Source of the DNA: Pogona vitticeps
Lineage: Eukaryota; Chordata; Lepidosauria; Squamata; Agamidae
Direction of reading: 5' to 3'
Assembly: GCF_051106095.1 (NCBI RefSeq)
Contig: NC_135785.1
Location: 181,900,045 to 181,964,044, forward strand
DNA: 64,000 nucleotides
Part shown: piece by piece, positions 10,374 through 22,645 of the stretch
How positions within the stretch are numbered: the first letter of the stretch is position 1
Layout of the letters: every line of letters begins with the position of its first letter
Notes under the pieces: generated by a model
The model's input: only the letters and a program-made list of their open reading frames with translations
Database searches by the model: none
Told to the model about the DNA's origin: nothing
Translations under genes and position numbers: made by a program

Positions 10374-11830
10374 CCCAGATGGAGATCTCAAGGCTGTTTA
10401 ACTGGAAGAGGCATCTATGCCAGAAGATGCTCCATAGCTAGCCATCATACACACATTGCAACCCAACAAAGGTGTACCAGCTCGTCAACAGTCCTTACTG
10501 ACAAGGTCATTGTAGATAAATGAGCCACCAACTTGGGAGGAGATTGAGCAGATGTTGGCAGTTGAAGTCATCAGATGAAGAGAAGCTGCAAAGAAAAAGA
10601 AAGAAGCACTGCACAAAAATGCTCCCGAGTGTGGCAGCCTCCGGAAAGATGCAAGTCAAGCACCTAGATGTCAAGATTGCATTTCTAGATGGAGAGATTG
10701 CAGAAGAGCTGTGTATGGAGCAGGCACTGGACTTCATCAGCCAGAAACATCCTAATTTTGCATGGAAACTAAAGAAAGACCTGCATGGACTGTCCGCACC
10801 AAACAGCTAGGGCCTGGAATGAGAAAGTGAAGAAAATGCTAGTGTAACAAGACTTCAAGCAAAGTCATGTAGATCAGCGTTTGTGTACCAGAAGCAGAAA
10901 TGGACATTTAATGTTAAAACAAAACAGTTAATCTTTAAAAGAATTTTTATTTATTTATTTTTGTTTGGATTTTGCCAGACATGTAACCTGTAACCTGGCC
11001 TATGTAGGTGACTTAATTTGTAGCTACTTGAAGGAAACAGGAGTACAAAGAAATTGTACACCATCTTAACAAAGAGGTAGAAATCAAAGTGTTAGGGATG
11101 CAACATATTATTTGGACATTAAAATTGAAATAATAGTGCATACAGAACAGCTTTAGGTAATCTTTGGGACCTCACAACCTGTTGCAGACCAGCTATAGCT
11201 ATCACTGTAGGAATACTTAGCAGAACAGTTAGTTCACCAACACAGAGTGATTGGACAGTTGTAAAAAGGGTAGCTAGATATTTGAAAGGGACCATGGATA
11301 TTAGGTTAAGGCTGCCAGCTAGTAAAAACCCAAAGCTTGTAGGGTACACTGATGCAGACTGGGCAGAGGACAGTACAGATTACATACCCACCAGTGGTTT
11401 CCTGTTCATGTATGATGATGGTCCTATTTCATGGGCCAGTCACAAACAAGACATTGCAGCTCTGTCTTCCACAGAGTCTGGATACGTTGCTGCAGGTGAA
11501 ACATGCAGAGAACTGCTGTGGCTGGAGAAGCTGCTGAATGACTTCAGGATGAATGAAGAGATGCTGATTCAGATGATGGGAGAAAACTGGAGCTGCATCA
11601 AGCTATCTCAAGGTGAGAAAATCAATACACATGCCAAATATATGGGTGTGAGATATCACGTGGTGCATGACCCGATTGAGAAAGATGTACATCTGGCTGA
11701 TCTACTGTCACATTACAGAAATGACATCCTGAACGAGCCTCTTCTAGACCGCTTCCAGGCTGCATGCAAGTTTGAGAAGGGATGTTGGAGTTCTGTTGCA
11801 ACATTGCATATTATCTGTTTTTTGTATGAC

Positions 11831-12346
11831 TGGGAGGGACTTTTCTGGGCTAGAAAAATGGCCAGTGTCCCCTGGGATCTCCCTGTTTTCTCTCTCCTCA
11901 GCGAAACCTCTGTAAATGCAATTCTGAGAGGAAGGATCCCTTGCAAACTTTGGGTGCCCACCCTGGAGCTCACCTGAACCTACCCTGTTTAGCACTACCT
12001 GCCGTCGTGACCGAACTGCCAGTGACCTGTTTAGCTTCCTTGTGATCCCCTGGGAAAAAGAATGGGATGGGCGAAAACCCACCTGCAGCCTAGAGCCAAT
12101 TTGGTGCAGGTAAAAAATTCCCACCCGGCCCTGAAGCAACCAGCTACTCTCATTCTTACCCTAGGTGGGAGGGTTGGTCGCTCGTCAGGCAGGGAAGGGG
12201 ATGGAGCAGGTCGCTAGGCCTGTTTTAAAAGCTCTTCAAGTGGGCGGGCAAAGATTCCCTGCTCAGGCAACTCTGCGCCTTTGTGGAGTGATGTTGAATT
12301 CAAAGAGAGTCCTATCTCTCTGCTGAGTGTTTCTTTTCCTCTTTTT
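11831..12346. other. Gene-free stretch after the Copia fossil
   Basis: No gene is recognised. The sequence is moderately GC-rich and may hold further decayed retroelement sequence, but I see no repeat at both ends that would prove this. Confidence 0.4.
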
Positions 12347-12348
12347 TA

Positions 12349-12620
12349 CAGTGGACCCTCGACTTACAGACGGCTCGACTTACAGACTTTTCGAGTTACA
12401 GACTTCTCTGGCCGCAAAATTTAGATTCGACTTGCAGCCGGAGAATCAACTTACAGACCAGAAAAAAACCAAAATGGAACAAAAATAGAATAAAAACTGC
12501 CAGTTATGGGATTAATCGGTTTTCAATGCATTGTAGATCAATGGAGATTCGACCTACAGACTTTTCGACTTGCAGCCACCGTTCCAATACGGATTAATTC
12601 CGTAAGTAGAGGGTCCACTG
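12349..12620. mobile_element. Tigger-like (TcMar) MITE, 272 bp, TA target site
   Basis: The ends are imperfect inverted repeats: CAGTGGACCCTCGACTTACA at the left and, read inverted, CAGTGGACCCTCTACTTACG at the right. They are flanked by TA on both sides (12347-12348 and 12621-12622). The interior repeats GACTTACAGAC/GACTTGCAGCC motifs and has no ORF. It must have been moved by a transposase made elsewhere. The CAGTGG terminus with a TA duplication fits the pogo/Tigger branch of Tc1/mariner. Confidence 0.85.
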
Positions 12621-12622
12621 TA

Positions 12623-15600
12623 GTTTGCTGTTGGCAGTGCTGTTTGTTTGCTGTTGATTTGTTGAGTTGGTTGCTAAAAATGCATGCAGTAAAGAAAGCA
12701 GCATACACAAGTCAGTAATTTCAAGCAGCTATAACTAAAGAAATGCTTTTTGTTCTTTCTCCCACAAATGTCTCAGAGTGAGTTACTGAGACTGTAAGTG
12801 CCAGTTAATGAGAAAGGCGTGCACTCTGGGGAACTTACGTATAGCTATTCTGCTCTGTGGATCTCTGTACTTCTAACTGCATAGCAAAAAGAAATTTTAC
12901 CAGGAATCCAAACTTCTGCAAAAAGTAGGCCTGGCTGAAAACATTTTGATGCCTCAAGCAAAGAAAAGATGGCCGTCTTCCTATTCCAGATACAAAAACA
13001 AATCAGAGTGGCAACTGAAATGTACTGCCAGGGCTGGAGTCAAGGGGCAGAGCACAGGGTCGCTGGGCAGGCTGCATGATACATGCAACTCTACACTCCA
13101 GCACCTTCCCAACCCAGTATCTGCTTCCTAGGGCAGGCACCTTCCTGCAGGCTGGTCTTACTTTGTATTACTTTGGTATGAAGCAGCCAACTTCATATAC
13201 ATGCCATACACAGTTAGTTTCTGGAGTGAGCAGGGAAATACCTGACTTTTCAAAGTATGGAGCACTCACAAATTTTCAAGAAGTGGATTTATAAGGTTAG
13301 ATCTGCAAAGAGCTTTCTGTATAGCATGCCAGGCGTTTGCTGGAGAATCTGGAAAATTTTCCACAGCCTTTAATGGGCTATCAGGCAGGAGTTTAGAAAA
13401 AGACAGGGGTTCTCCTGCTAAAATTACAGCCACTGTTAAAATGATTAAGGACATTTAATATCCTAAATGCTTTTGAAAGCTGAGTGTCTGTGTACATGTG
13501 CAGCTATGAGTAAGACCTGCGGCATTCTGAAAGCGTTCCGCTTTGAAAAAAAAATGTAGCCATTAAACTGAATAAAATCTTGAGATAAACACTAAAAGCA
13601 GAAAATGCTTCAGTGTTTATATACACTCCCCCTTATTTTTCATATAAAATATTTGTGGGTTATTGTTTTTTAAATTCCATGATGCAAATGCACATTGCAT
13701 AGGAAGATTGGCCTTTGGTTTCTTTGATGACCCTGAAGTATATGCAGCTGATTTTAGGAAAGTAGAATATAAGTCTTTGCCTATGTTTAGCGTGTGTGAA
13801 TGGGAGTGCTTGTGATTTTGCAAGACAAAACAGCTTTGCTGTAATAGATGTGACCAGTATGGCACAAATTTCTAAGTGGAAAGTGCACTGCGATGGTATG
13901 GCTTAGGCTTTTCTTTACATAGTCTGGTTTAAAAAGCACAAAAGGCAGGGCCATATGTTACAGGAGACATTGGGACATGAAACCTCCCTGCCACCCCTTT
14001 ATGTATGGTAACTGATGTATCTCACCGTGCTGTCTCATGTTAGCCCTATTCAGCATTATAATTTGGATACAATCACTTTGTTGAGAGAGCCCTAGCTCTG
14101 TCCTTCTCCACCCGCGCATCTCCTACACACAAATGGCAATAACGGTGGAGACAATTTCCACTATCTGTGTGCACTCTCCATGTGAGTCAGGACCGCTGAA
14201 AATCAGTTGTGTGGGGCAACAATGAAACAGGGATGCAGTGGGGCAGGGCTAAAACATTCTGTTTTTGATTTAATGGCTCAGAACCAAAAAAAGAGACTTT
14301 TCTAAACTCAGTGTTACATGTCTGCAAAGTGAGATGCATTTGTTTGATTACAACTGTTTGGAGGTAGTGCCTTCTGAAGAAAATGAGACACTCACGAGAA
14401 GAAGAGCATTTTATGTTTCCCTGTTATCCAGAAATATTGTCTCTACTTGCCGTGTCTTTGAGACATCCTCTCAAATGCTTTGGAGGTGCAGATCTAGGAG
14501 CAACAGCTGACACTCTGAGAGAATGTTTAAGTGAGCTTTCTTTCTCCACAAAATAATCACGGCTCCAGGGTGCTGATTCAATGGGAAAGATGCTATTACG
14601 TTGGAACTCTAAACACAGTGACATCATGTAAGTCTTCTTCCACCCATGTGGGAAGAAGTAGCGGAGAAGTGACTCTTACAACATTGGGAAGAAACAGCAT
14701 CACAAAGTCAAACTAGAATGCAATTTCAAGTTCACAGAATTTATGGAATTCTGACATTTAAGACGACCTAATTCCTCAAAACTTTGGGGTGACACTGGTT
14801 TTTATTTTGTTGAAAGACTCCACATGAGGTAGTGCTAACTGACTCACTAAGTGATCATTTGAGATAATGAGAACTTGGCTGTCACTAAACATCACATTAC
14901 ATTGAAAGGACAAGAGCCAAATCATACAACTACTTTTATTTAACACCGGTAACAGCTCATTTTTATTTGTCTGAGATTCTTCTAGACTTGAGCATGCTGA
15001 GCCATTTTCTCATCTTGAGATCTAATTTATTTGCTGGTGAGCTCAGCTCCAGGGAGTCATGACTTTGGCATGCTTCCGATCCTTGGGAGGTTGAGGGTGG
15101 GGGAGAGACATTTTAACATGCCAAAATTCATTTAAAAGACCTGCGACTTGTATGGGTTTCACTTCTGAACCCAATAGTCATGCACTCCTGTCCTTGGCCT
15201 TTAAGGGAAGCATTGTGTTTATGCGCCAGTCAAGACAAAGCTGGGTCCTGGAAACTTCATAGATTATGTTTCTCACAAGGAAGGGGTACCACTCTCTTAC
15301 TTGGGTTGTAACTTGAATTCTGCATCTTCTCAGGCCCTTAATGGGAGGGGAGAGAAAACAAAGCAGCCACAGGACTATACATAGCAAAAGGGTTTGCCCT
15401 GTCTGATGTGATGATAAGGAATGCCAATTCAGGGAATGATTAATCATCCATGTACATCCTAGGTGTTGTCATTGCCAGGAAAAACATCTGAGCTTCATAA
15501 ACCCTGTTATTATACTTGCCTCAACTAATTATATGTACTTTGTTTTAATGTAATAATAACAGGTGACTAACTACTTGCTCTCCCTTCGGCATGAGCTTGT

Positions 15601-15866
15601 AGAGTAGCGCGGCAGACATTTTACTGAGCTAATCTGTGAGGCAAGTGTCCGGGAATGTGGTGGAAAGCTGTTATCAAACTTTTTTTAAACATCTATTTCA
15701 CATTAAGAATTCATGACTCAAGAGAAAATTCCTGAACACAACTGATAGAGGAGTGGGGAAATCCTGCTTCATTCTTCTTTGCTGGAGTCTATCCGTAACT
15801 GCTTGCCCCTACCCACAGCTTGCTTTTTGCTTCACAAAAAAGACAATCTGTGATGATAGCTGATAG
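12623..15866. other. Gene-free flank
   Basis: This stretch appears to be mostly unique sequence. I see no exon-like open frame with a recognisable protein, no RNA gene and no clear full-length repeat. All open frames are short. Confidence 0.5.
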
Positions 15867-15867
15867 G

Positions 15868-16066
15868 GAATAGATATAGCTCAGTAGTAGAGCACATGTG
15901 TTGAATCCAGAAGGGCCCAGGGTCAATTTTTGAGATCTCCATATATAAGACTGAAAAAGACTCACCTAAAATCCTGGAAAGCTGCTACCAGATAGCATTA
16001 ATAATTTTGGACTTGAGAGACCCCACCAAAGTTGCTTCAGTGAAAAGCTGCTTCCTTTGTCCTGCT
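15868..16066 (+). mobile_element. tRNA-derived SINE
   Basis: The head has a box A-like TAGCTCAGTAGTAGAGCACA (about 15877-15896). A diverged box B-like GGGTCAATTTT lies about 30 bases later (15920-15930). The body contains CTGGAAAGCTGCTACCAGAT and a later GCTGCTTCCTTTGTCC, matching the layout of a common reptile tRNA-SINE. The copy is diverged and has no clean target duplication visible. Confidence 0.72.
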
Positions 16067-18004
16067 GGACTGAGAAGGAACATTACAAAGGGATGTGAAG
16101 TACACAGTTTCTTATGCTGCATTTGTGTGAGTGTGTAAGTCTTTAGTAATGAAATTTCATCAGAGCAGCATGGTCACACTCTCTGCTGACAAAGCAACAC
16201 ATGGCAGTGTGCAAGAGGTGAGTGTGAGGAAAGCTTGTGCTTGAACAGACACCTTTCACCTATTAAGATAACTTTGCTTCTAATAATGAACAAAGCATGA
16301 TGTGTAAGTCTGACCTCAGTTTGTTTAGGACAATGGGAGTAGTAATCTATAATTTCTGGAAGGTGTCAGGTTAGGGAAAGCTAAATGAAAAAGGAATTGA
16401 CAGGATTTTCAAGCAACATTTTGCAAAGAGTTAATTCAGTCAGTTAAGTATCTGGAGCCAGAGGCTGGGATTTTGATTCCCCACTATGCCTCTAGGGAGA
16501 AGAGCCATCTTTCCCCTAGTATTTGAAAACAGTTTGCATAATGAAAGGGAATCTAAAGGAGGAAGCTCTCATCTGAAGTTATGGACTGGAGATCACAATA
16601 GAAGGTCACATCTTTCAGTTCTCAGTGGTAGATCAATTACATAGCAGAACGCTAAGCAAGCCCAGCTTAAGATGGTGAAACTCACACGGGCAAGTTAAGT
16701 TTTCTCAGTTTCATAAAGAATGAGAAAAATATAACAAAATCTAAGTAATGTTAAATGTGTCAAGAACATAGAACAACTAAAAGTCTAGTTAAACTAGACT
16801 GTAAAATTTTGTCTACCACATGAGAGCAGGAGGTAGACTAAATTCAATTCCAGCCAAGTACTTTTATTTTTTACAAAATGATTGACAAGAATATGCTGGT
16901 AAGGGGGGGAGAATCCATTTTTTAAAAAGGAAGGAAAAATGCTACTCAGAAGCGTTTCTTCTTCTGGATGCCTCCTGGGACTGTGCAGCTTCTCCCAGAG
17001 GCCCAGTGGGGAAACTAACTCCCAAGCCCTGGCTGCACAGCTGGGCACGCGACTCACATATTGCTACCCTATCAGTTCTTACAGCCTCTTCCTTCTTCTT
17101 CCTCTGTCCTTCTTCCTAGTGTTGCATTCTTACAACAGAAAAGACAGCAGGAACTTTTACACCCATGGGATCAATTTACTTTCCATAATAATGGCAAGCA
17201 GAGAGGAGCGCCCAGACAGGGATTGATCGCAAGTGTTGCCCATCAATATAGGGCTGACATGACAAGTGCATGTTCTTTGCATTGGGACTCAAGCCTGCAT
17301 CCAATGATTTTGTTGTTTGTTTGTTTGTTTACATGGGGGTTCTGATAATCATTATGCAGGAGAACTGGAGTCATGCACTTGTTCTGAGGTTCTTATTGAC
17401 AGGAATAAGGTTAGAGCACTGGTGGGCTAGAGGTTTGCACTTCCTCCATTTTAACACATCTTCCATTTTGACTGGGCCAAAAAACATTTTTTTGGGGGGG
17501 GGGGAATGAAATGGAAGAACTGAAAGGGTTGGCGTCCTTCGTGGTTAAAGAGAGGTTAAACACGATGAAGATGAAAGATCAACAAATGAATTAGGCTCAC
17601 CCCCCAACAACACATCATGGATTAACCACCACCATTTTCTTCACACACATCCCTGTAACTGATATAATCTGTACTTGCTTCTGCTCATCTATTCAGAGCA
17701 TAGAATATTAGTTTCAAAAAGTAATTAGTTATAGTGACAAGTCCCTCAACTAGAATTGTTGCTTTAATAGTTGCTTCAAGGACAACATTAGAATCCTACA
17801 AGTTGCTGGTTCGTGGTACAAAAAACACTCTCCTTCTGTCCTAACACTGACAACAGAGCATAAAGCAACAGAGGAGGCACAGCTTGAACCATCGCTTGAA
17901 TCATGTGATATTTCTGCCCAACACCATCTACCCTTTCATTAACCAATAGGATTCAACCCAGGAAAAGCCATGACATGATTGTTTGGGAAAACAACACAAT
18001 GCTG
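16067..18004. other. Gene-free flank
   Basis: No gene recognised. It contains a short GTTT microsatellite at 17313-17330 and a T7G11 run near 17488-17503. Short overlapping open frames at 16939-17509 have no family resemblance and no splice or start context that I trust. Confidence 0.45.
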
Positions 18005-18155
18005 CACACACAGAGGCTGAAATCCAGTTGTAAGTCACAACTAGGCTAAGCCCCCTGAATCAATTAAACTTACAGAGGAACTGACTCAACAAATATCCAC
18101 TGATTCAATAGGTCTACTCTAGTTGTGCCTTACCATCGGATTTCAGCAGTATGTT
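18005..18155. repeat. Imperfect palindromic interspersed repeat, copy 1
   Basis: The segment has CAGTTGTAAGTCACAACTAG on the left and a partly inverted counterpart GGTCTACTCTAGTTGTGCCT on the right, around a core with CTTACAGAGGA. It recurs in diverged form at 51186-51345. It looks like a non-autonomous DNA element, but I cannot assign a superfamily. Confidence 0.6.
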
Positions 18156-18694
18156 CTCAAAATGTACCTTGCTAATTTGTTCTTCAAATCCTCAAGGAAC
18201 AGAGGAGTTCTTAATTTGCAATGTGAATTGGTAACTTAGTGAACTGATTACTCTTTCTAATGCGAATTCACCCATCAATAATTTTAGGAGGACCATTATT
18301 TGTTCAAAATATTTGCACCCAACCTTCCTGAAAGGTTCAATGTCATTCACAATCTGAAGTAAAAACATAAAGCTCCCTAATAAGATGTAAGAAAATTGAA
18401 AGAAATAAAGCAAGCTGTGTCATAATTCACCTAGGCACAGTTATGTGATATAAAGAGAACTTTCCCTTCCACTGTTTTCTCAAACAACATTTGTTTAGAA
18501 GGTTTGCAACTAATGTTTAAAAAATCCTCCAGAAAACCTGGTTATTGGCTTTGCTGGCTGAGAGATCTTGGGATCTTTCATCTAAAAAAATAAAAATAAA
18601 AACAGAAGTATTGTGGTATTTGGAAGACTGACATTTATTTCGATTCAATTCCTTAGAAAAATCTGTTTATACAGTAAATATGGGATATTCTGCT

Positions 18695-18890
18695 TCTATA
18701 TCTGTGAATCAAACCACCTGGATGGCCCAGTATTGCTGCAGAATATCTGGCCGGGGTTGCAAACATGAAAAAGAATGCCAAGCTTTATATAACAAAGGGC
18801 AGCATAAATGTTGAAAACACTAATGACAACAGTCAAGATACAGGATATTCTCCTGTGCAAACTACCATTCACAAAGAGACACCAAGCAAG
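18695..18890. repeat. Unnamed dispersed repeat, copy 1
   Basis: Near 18778-18840 the sequence AAGCTTTATATAACAAAGGG, then GCATAAATGTTGAAAACACT and ACAACAGTCAAGATACAGG, aligns by eye with 50968-51030. Identity is perhaps 75%. Family not recognised. Edges are approximate. Confidence 0.55.
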
Positions 18891-19704
18891 GGAAAATCCT
18901 GGAAATTGATTCCTTTCCAAAATGCAAAACAATTGTTATGACTGTTCTTCAACAAGCAGGTGCCTCCTTGTGTCAGGAGCCTAGTTGGGAAGAAATAGTG
19001 AGAGAATGTTTACTGAAAGCACTCAGGAGTGGTACAAACACAACTACTTCTGTGATGCAGAAATACTTTGAGTCTGACTTACAACATTGTGTGATAATTC
19101 TCTGAAGATACATGGCAAAATGTCCCTTTCTGGAGGGAAAGTGACACTTTCTTAAAGCAAGCCTGTTGTTTGACTCACCAAAGAAAACCAGTTTTTTAAA
19201 AACTATTTCTGTGGCCTCAATGTATTTACTTTACAACACTCATATTGGTGAGCCTGTTCCATGCATGCTCAGTTTATAACAAAGTCATTGTTTCTACCCT
19301 TTTTGAGGATCAGTATTTCAACTCCTGCAGTCTGGGTACTTTCAAAATAAAAAGGGGGCAGGGCCAACCATTCTTTTTCAAGATAAGCAAGGTGAGCTAT
19401 TTTAAATCTGGGGACATTTAAGGCCACTTTGTTAAGACTAGCCTTGTAGATTGTTAATTTGCTCTTTTGCACTGCTGTGCAGCTATAATGTGAGCTTTCG
19501 TGGAGCTGAATTCACTTTCTGAGAATCATGGAGCACAATAGTTAGGCCCCAGATATCATACAGTACAAGGTGGTGGAGCAGGGAAAAGGAAAGCAATGAT
19601 TACATTGGTAATAATTGTTCAAAGCTTCAACAGCGTCACTAACACCAGTAACTGAAGTAGAAAGTGGTGGGGGGGAGCTGTGTGGCCATTACAAAATTTG
19701 GGTT
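18891..19704. other. Gene-free flank
   Basis: Nothing recognised beyond ordinary AT-rich flank sequence and a short G-run near 19668-19677. Confidence 0.45.
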
Positions 19705-19992
19705 TTTCTTTCTTTAAGTCACAGAGAGTAGACCTCAAAGTAACTGAATCAAATTACAAGAAAGGAGATTCGGCTTAAACATTTGGAAAAGCTTTTTGAC
19801 AGCAAAAGCTGTAGAACAGTGGAATGGGCTCTCTTAGGGCATGGCAGACTATCCTGCACTGAAGTTTTTAAACAGAGATTAGATGACCATCTGTCTGGGA
19901 TGATTTAGCTGTGGAATTCCTCCTGCTTTGGCATGGCAGTGGATTCAGGGAGCCTTGAGGTCCCTTCCAACTCTACAATTCTATGATTCTGC
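19705..19992 (+). mobile_element. CR1 LINE 3' end
   Basis: The segment ends with GAGGTCCCTTCCAACTCTAC followed by AATTCTATGATTCTG. The ATTCTATGATTCT octamer-like tail is the hallmark of CR1. Upstream, TTTAAACAGAGATTAGATGA and CATCTGTCTGGGATGATTTA are the typical CR1 3' UTR. Only the last 290 bp remain. Confidence 0.93.
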
Positions 19993-20004
19993 TCATTTGT
20001 GTCA

Positions 20005-20503
20005 GCAATTTATTTATTATTTTATTTGTTCGATTTATATCCCACCCATCTGGTATATTCTACCACTCTGGGAAGCTTACAGAATATCAAAAACAATTAA
20101 AAACAAATAAAAACATTAGCGTACAACAATAAATAGTGCAGGAATAAATAAATAATAAATAGCAAAGCAAAGAAATCAGTAGTTGACAGGAGGGAAGGCC
20201 TGGATGTACATCCATGTTTTCAGTTGGCATTTGAAAGTACCCAGCATTGGGGCCTCGCGAATTTCCAGAGGAAGGTTGTTCCAAAGGCAAGGAGCCACCG
20301 CCAAGAAGGCCCAGCTTCGTGTCTTTTCCCTCCGGGCCTCCCTCAGTGTCAGGCTCCTCAGCCTCACCTCCTGACTCATGCAGGTGATCTGAGTAGATCT
20401 TGGTGGGAGCAGGCACTCCGCCAAGTATCGAAGTCCTAAACCATTTAGGGCCTTATAGGTAAGCATTAGAACTTTGAAGTCAATGCGGAAACGGATGGGC
20501 TGT
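20005..20503 (-). mobile_element. L2-clade LINE 3' end, antisense
   Basis: Read on the minus strand it encodes FKVLMLTYKALNGLGLRYLA, then CLLPPRSTQIT, EVRLRSLTLREARREKT and APCLWNNLPLEIREA. It is the same family as the copy at 45318-46921. The tail toward 20005 contains an inverted form of GATGGGTGGGATATAAAT and A-rich sequence. It is 5' truncated. Confidence 0.87.
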
Positions 20504-20656
20504 GTATGTGGTTCCTTAGAAGGCTCCCTTTTCCCAATTTTACTCCGATTTAGCCAGGAGGCACTGATTGGCCAGAGGAGACCAAGAGACTAAACAAGGA
20601 TTCTGGTTCAGATCTTCCTGTTCTAAGTCTAGAGCTCTAACCTGACTCACCTTATA

Positions 20657-21081
20657 CAGTGGTGCCCCGCATAGCGAGGTTAATCCGTTCCGGATTAACC
20701 CTCGCTATGCGGAATCGTCGCTAAACGGGTAGGGAAAACGTATTGAAACGCATTAAACTTACTTTAATGCGTTCCAATACCTTGCTTACTTACCCGTTCA
20801 GCGAGGATTCCCCTTGCCGGCAGCCATTTTCGTGGCCTCGCTAAGCGAGGGCGGGGCGTGAAAACGGCTGCCGGCAGCCATTTCTGGGCTTCCGGCGGCC
20901 ATTTTGGAGCCGCCAAACAGCTGTTCGGTGGCTCCAAAATGGCCGCCGCAATACCCGATCTTCGCAATGCGGGTTTTCCCCATTGCGAAGATCGGGTATG
21001 TTTCCGTATAGCGATCCCAAAAAAGGGATCGCTATACGGAAACATCGCTATACGGTGCACTCGCTAAGCGATGCACCACTG
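20657..21081. mobile_element. Tigger-like MITE, 425 bp, GC-rich nested hairpins
   Basis: Flanked by TA at 20655-20656 and 21082-21083. The left end CAGTGGTGCCCCGCATAGCG is matched inverted at the right by CAGTGGTGCATCGCTTAGCG. The next segment is itself a hairpin (GGTTAATCCGTTCCGGATTA, about 20678-20697). The interior is CpG-rich and is built of further hairpins around 20808-21040, with repeated CAAAATGGC(C/T)GCC-type motifs. No transposase ORF. Orientation matches the copy at 47747 and is opposite to that at 37845. Confidence 0.9.
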
Positions 21082-21083
21082 TA

Positions 21084-21654
21084 CCAGCTTTCTCAAATCT
21101 GTGGTTGCTATATACAAATAACGCCAAAGCTGAAACATATTGATATGTTTTGATATAAGTATGATAGGCATGATTGATATGGATTGTGAAATAATGCAGC
21201 AATTAAGACTTTAATTTGCATTATTTGCAAATAATCTGCAAATAGGGCTGCCTAGATTCAGAAAACAGGAATTTTTGGAATCCTAGATGTGAGGATTCAC
21301 AGCTTCTAGATGTGAGCTAAATGTCTCATTTAGTTTGACCCTAAGCAACATTTCTTTCTGATGTTTTGACAAAATCAAGACTTGTATAAGGCTCATGTTT
21401 TCAACTGGGCTCCACAACTATGCTTTTAAACAGCAGGCTGCAATGTAGAAATTAGCACATTTTTCATGCCATGAAAAGAAACATAACCCCGGTTAATTAG
21501 ATGCACAGCTTCAGAGGCCTGCTAAAAAGTTGGCAAGTGAGGGTCACATGCTGCTTCTTTAACAACACATCTGAGATATATTTGGAATCACAGCCAGTAT
21601 ATGTTACACGGAAGTGCACACCACTGATTTCACAGTGCAAATGTTTCTGGTCTG
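21084..21654. other. Gene-free stretch
   Basis: No gene or clear repeat recognised; AT-rich sequence between a MITE and a LINE fragment. Confidence 0.45.
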
Positions 21655-22645
21655 CTGTCAACTCCATGCCACTTTCCTCTATAATATCTTTGCTGTGCCC
21701 CATCATGTGCCATATGCAGCTCTATGCCTGGAGGCAGGCTTAATCAGATTGGGGACACAAGCATGGCTGAGACACTTTAAATACTGGCTGAGAATATGCT
21801 TTGTGGCCACTGATGACCCATTAATTAGGAGTGTCTTGTCTGATTCTTTACATTCTCCCAGTTTAAAACTGTTCATACAAAAGGTGTAGACCATGGGTAT
21901 CGACTTGCCTAGACCACCTGGGTGCTTTACCTTTTGCTCAGTCTTATAGACTGCTCAAAGAGAGACTCCTGGATATTGGAAGGCAAGAACTCATTGTGGC
22001 AGCCCACAAAGTATGCTCACCTTTAAATCTACAATTGCCATTATATATCTATAAATCAGCCTGTTATTTACATCTTATAGAGAGCGCACATGAATGGCAG
22101 GTCTTCACCCTAGCTAGATGTAATGTACTTCCATCCAACGTCTTACAGGACAGAATTAATTTGCATCCTCTGGAAACACAGCTTTGCCCTTGCAACTCCG
22201 GGTCCATTGAGTCCCTGGAGCACATGCTTCTCTACTGTGCCATGATGTACAATGACATTCACTCTTCAAACCTGGAATCAATCCTTGTTAGTGTTACCAG
22301 GCGGGCGGAGGAGCCAATCTTGTACAATCTTCTGTTCAGTGTAAATAAAACCTACACCACACAGATGGCCAGATTTATTAGTTTATTAATTGTGTGGCAT
22401 AAAACTCAGTTTTCAACAAACCCACCTGTCTAATCTTTTTGGATACAATTAATGATTCCTTTCTGTATAAGCTACAGATTATGAACAATGGCTAGGTGTT
22501 ACCTTGAAACTAACTATGTACTCCTGTATTCTGCTTGCACTGAGGCTTTTTGATCTGTTTCATATAGGGCATATATCCCCCATCTATTTGAAGACTGCTG
22601 TTTGCTGTATCTTTTATGCCAATAAAGGTTATGATGATGATGAAC
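21655..22645 (+). mobile_element. Non-LTR retrotransposon 3' part, clade not assigned
   Basis: Plus-strand frames give AALCLEAGLIRLGTQAWLRH (about 21715-21775). After a frame change comes VAAHKVCSPLNLQLPLYIYK-like sequence and a cysteine/histidine motif, CPCNSGSIESLEHMLLYC, at about 22188-22241. A C-terminal C-x-C...H...C motif of this kind is found in several LINE clades. The 3' end reads ATGCCAATAAAGGTTATGAT and then a GATGATGA tail near 22640. The reading frame is broken at least once. The 145-codon open stretch at 21996-22433 is part of this element and not a host gene. Confidence 0.65.

Larger units (their letters stand above)
9600..11830 (+). mobile_element. Ty1/copia-type LTR retrotransposon fossil (pol region)
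   Basis: Parts in order along the plus strand are an integrase C-terminal piece (about 9600-9880), a reverse transcriptase piece (about 10600-10900, with sequence like VKHLDVKIAFLDGEIAEEL) and an RNase H piece (about 11280-11760, with LVGYTDADWAED and LSSTESGYVAAGETCRELLW). This order and these motifs are typical of Copia pol. The element is broken, with several breaks and a large lost section, and is interrupted by an L2 3' end at about 9885-10373. I could not identify LTRs at either side. The RNase H part is the best kept, which suggests moderate rather than extreme age. Copia elements are uncommon in amniotes but known in squamates. Confidence 0.88.

Noticed and set aside
10091-10523. Open frames rich in Asn-Gln-Ser
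   Set aside because: Produced by the AATC tetranucleotide repeat at the L2 tail.
11282-11977. 231-codon open frame as a possible host gene
   Set aside because: Its sequence is the RNase H part of a Copia fossil (YTDADWAED, LSSTESGYVAAGE); the rest runs out into flanking sequence.
15868-15945. Possible functional tRNA gene from box A/B-like motifs
   Set aside because: The head is diverged, cannot form a proper cloverleaf by eye and is followed by a SINE body, so it is a tRNA-derived SINE.
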